Shown here piece by piece: positions 62,769 through 64,000 of a stretch of DNA of 64,000 bases. A program made the position numbers and the translations under genes. Numbering within the stretch: position 1 is the first letter of the stretch; each line of letters begins with the position of its first letter. Below the pieces are notes generated by a model. That model had not been told where the DNA came from and made no database searches. It saw only the letters and a program-made list of their open reading frames with translations. The DNA is from Achromobacter ruhlandii (GTDB lineage Bacteria > Pseudomonadota > Gammaproteobacteria > Burkholderiales > Burkholderiaceae_B): contig NZ_CADIJL010000020.1 of NCBI RefSeq assembly GCF_902859695.1, positions 1-64,000 of the forward strand, read 5' to 3'.

Positions 62769-63854
62769 ATGAGCACCGCCAGCACCACCGTCCCCCAACA
62801 TGCCGCCCCCGCCGCGCCGCCCGCCACGGCCGCCGCGGCCACGCCCTGGCGCGACAAGCTCAACGGCGTGCTGTTCGTCGGCCTCATGTCGGCCGCGGTC
62901 ATGCAGCTGGCGGACCTGCCCGCCATCCGCCAGCTCGGCTTTTCGCCGCTGGTGGTCGGTATCGTCTGCGGCATGCTGTACGGCAACTTCCTGCGCGGCA
63001 CCATGCCGGTCGACTGGGGCGTGGGCGTCAACTTCACCGCGCGCCGCCTGCTGCGCATCGCCGTGGCCTTCTACGGCCTGAACATCAGCATCCAACAGAT
63101 CGCCGCCGTCGGCCTGCCGGGCCTGGCGGTCTCGGTGGCGGTCGTGGTGGGCACGCTGCTGATCGGCACCTGGGTGGGCCAGCGCCTGCTCGGGCTGGAC
63201 CGCGACACCGCCATGCTGACCGCCGCCGGCAGCGCCATCTGTGGCGCCGCCGCCGTGCTGGCCTTCGAACCGACCCTGCGGGCGCAACCGCACAAGAGCG
63301 CCGTGGCGGTGGCTACCGTGGTGCTGTTCGGCACGCTGTCGATGTTCCTGTACCCGGTGCTGTATCACGCCGGCTGGCTGCCGTTCGACACCCAGTCGCT
63401 GGGTATCTACATCGGCGGCACCATCCACGAAGTGGCGCAGGTGGTCGGCGCGGCCAGCAACATCGACCCCGCCACCACGGAAGTCGCCACCATCGTCAAG
63501 ATGACCCGCGTCGCGCTGCTGGTGCCGGTGCTGCTCATCCTCGGCCTGTACCTGCGCAGCGCCGCCAGCCATGCCGGCGGCAACGCCAAGGGCGCCAAGC
63601 TGCCGATTCCCTGGTTCGCGGTCGGCTTCCTGGTCCTGGCCATCGTCAACTCGCTCAACATCATCCCCGCCGACGTGATCGCCGCCATCCGCCGCCTGGA
63701 CGTCTTCGCCCTGACCATGGCCATGACCGCGCTGGGCATCGAGACCCGCTTCGCCAATATCCGCAAGGCCGGTCCGCGCGTGATGGCGCTGGGCCTGATC
63801 CTGTACGCCTGGCTGCTGGTCGGCGGCTACGGCATCGTCAAGCTGGCGTCCTGA
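62769..63854 (+). CDS. YeiH/UPF0324-family membrane protein (putative sulfate or sulfite exporter)
   Basis: A 361-residue inner-membrane protein with about ten hydrophobic segments. The family patterns are GVNFTARRLLRIAVAFYGLN, SAICGAAAVLAFEPTLRA and IYIGGTIHEVAQVVGAA. Relatives are often linked to export of sulfur compounds, based on their gene neighbourhoods, but transport is not directly shown here. The N-terminal 25 residues are an Ala/Pro/Thr-rich tail. It ends in a strong terminator and faces a LysR gene. Confidence 0.92.
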   Translation: MSTASTTVPQHAAPAAPPATAAAATPWRDKLNGVLFVGLMSAAVMQLADLPAIRQLGFSPLVVGIVCGMLYGNFLRGTMPVDWGVGVNFTARRLLRIAVAFYGLNISIQQIAAVGLPGLAVSVAVVVGTLLIGTWVGQRLLGLDRDTAMLTAAGSAICGAAAVLAFEPTLRAQPHKSAVAVATVVLFGTLSMFLYPVLYHAGWLPFDTQSLGIYIGGTIHEVAQVVGAASNIDPATTEVATIVKMTRVALLVPVLLILGLYLRSAASHAGGNAKGAKLPIPWFAVGFLVLAIVNSLNIIPADVIAAIRRLDVFALTMAMTALGIETRFANIRKAGPRVMALGLILYAWLLVGGYGIVKLAS

Positions 63855-63883
63855 TCCGCGCCCGCTTCGATAAAGCGCGCCGA

Positions 63884-63916
63884 CGGGGCGCCGGCCCGCG
63901 CCGGCGCCCCGTTTTT
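63884..63916 (+). terminator. Rho-independent terminator of the YeiH gene
   Basis: A perfect 12-base stem (63884-63895 with 63900-63911), a 4-base loop and five T. Confidence 0.92.
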
Positions 63917-63957
63917 CCTGCATAATCGGCTGGTTGCCTTGCATTGGAGCCGGCCGC

Positions 63958-64000
63958 ATGACCTCCAGCACCAAAACTCCCTTCACGACCTTGCCCGCCA
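63958..64000 (+). CDS. Start of a gene cut by the window edge
   Basis: An ATG with GGAG 8 bases upstream opens a frame that stays open for 14 codons to the end (MTSSTKTPFTTLPA). A TATAAT-like CATAAT lies about 37 bases before it. Too short to assign; the next bases are needed. Confidence 0.5.
   Translation, partial: MTSSTKTPFTTLPA

Overview
The window is a GC-rich (roughly two-thirds G+C), gene-dense stretch of bacterial chromosome. Gene content and order suggest a betaproteobacterium of the Alcaligenaceae, most like Achromobacter or Bordetella. The pointers are the autotransporter with a proline-rich linker, glyQ-glyS-gmhB-acyltransferase in one run, the lptD-surA-rsmA operon facing amgK-murU, and the dense MCP/LysR content. 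The genus is an inference from gene content; no 16S rRNA or other marker is present. I see no insertion sequence, integrase, prophage, CRISPR array or obvious genomic island.

Layout. 1-3.3 kb: 3' end of an autotransporter and a soluble double-PAS chemoreceptor. 3.4-5.9 kb: class I fumarase and an enoyl-CoA hydratase on the minus strand. 6.1-13.6 kb: a long plus-strand run with touching or overlapping genes (glyQ, glyS, gmhB, a PlsC-type acyltransferase, a YgjP-type metallopeptidase, a PhnW-like transaminase, gloA, def). 13.6-20.1 kb: FadE-type acyl-CoA dehydrogenase, SpmAB-like membrane protein, pyruvate kinase, glycerate kinase. 20.2-26.9 kb: outer-membrane biogenesis (lptD-surA-rsmA, minus) back to back with the peptidoglycan-recycling pair amgK-murU (plus). 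27-30.2 kb: a DUF6776-like membrane protein, then a self-contained FAD-monooxygenase / DUF2783 / MarR operon behind two tandem palindromes. 30.2-35.9 kb: pterin dehydratase, OmpA-like lipoprotein, a HAD protein facing azoreductase, a metallophosphoesterase, tRNA-Lys(CTT), and an SDR facing a TetR regulator. 35.9-44.1 kb: diguanylate cyclase, AsmA protein, LTA-synthase-family protein, tag, YkgJ-type protein, alpha/beta hydrolase with a Cys nucleophile. 44.4-50.4 kb: AraC regulator, a Fur paralogue with a coupled unknown gene, LysR, a transmembrane chemoreceptor, a small zinc-ribbon protein, a RidA gene behind a SoxR-type box, tRNA-Lys(TTT). 50.6-64 kb: metNIQ, a GH31 protein with a degenerate active site, mnmC, a suhB-like phosphatase, fadD, an M20 amidohydrolase, and a LysR facing a YeiH-family exporter.

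Most of this is core housekeeping, and I do not see a multi-gene system that is clearly undescribed. The most rewarding signals are regulatory DNA and altered active sites. They are the SoxR-type promoter on an orphan ridA, the tandem MarR-type palindromes, the repeat block between the AraC gene and a Cys-type hydrolase, the motif shared by LysR and MCP upstream regions, the Fur-coupled unknown protein, and the GH31 protein that has lost its usual acid/base residue. All family calls are from reading the sequence; no database search was run.
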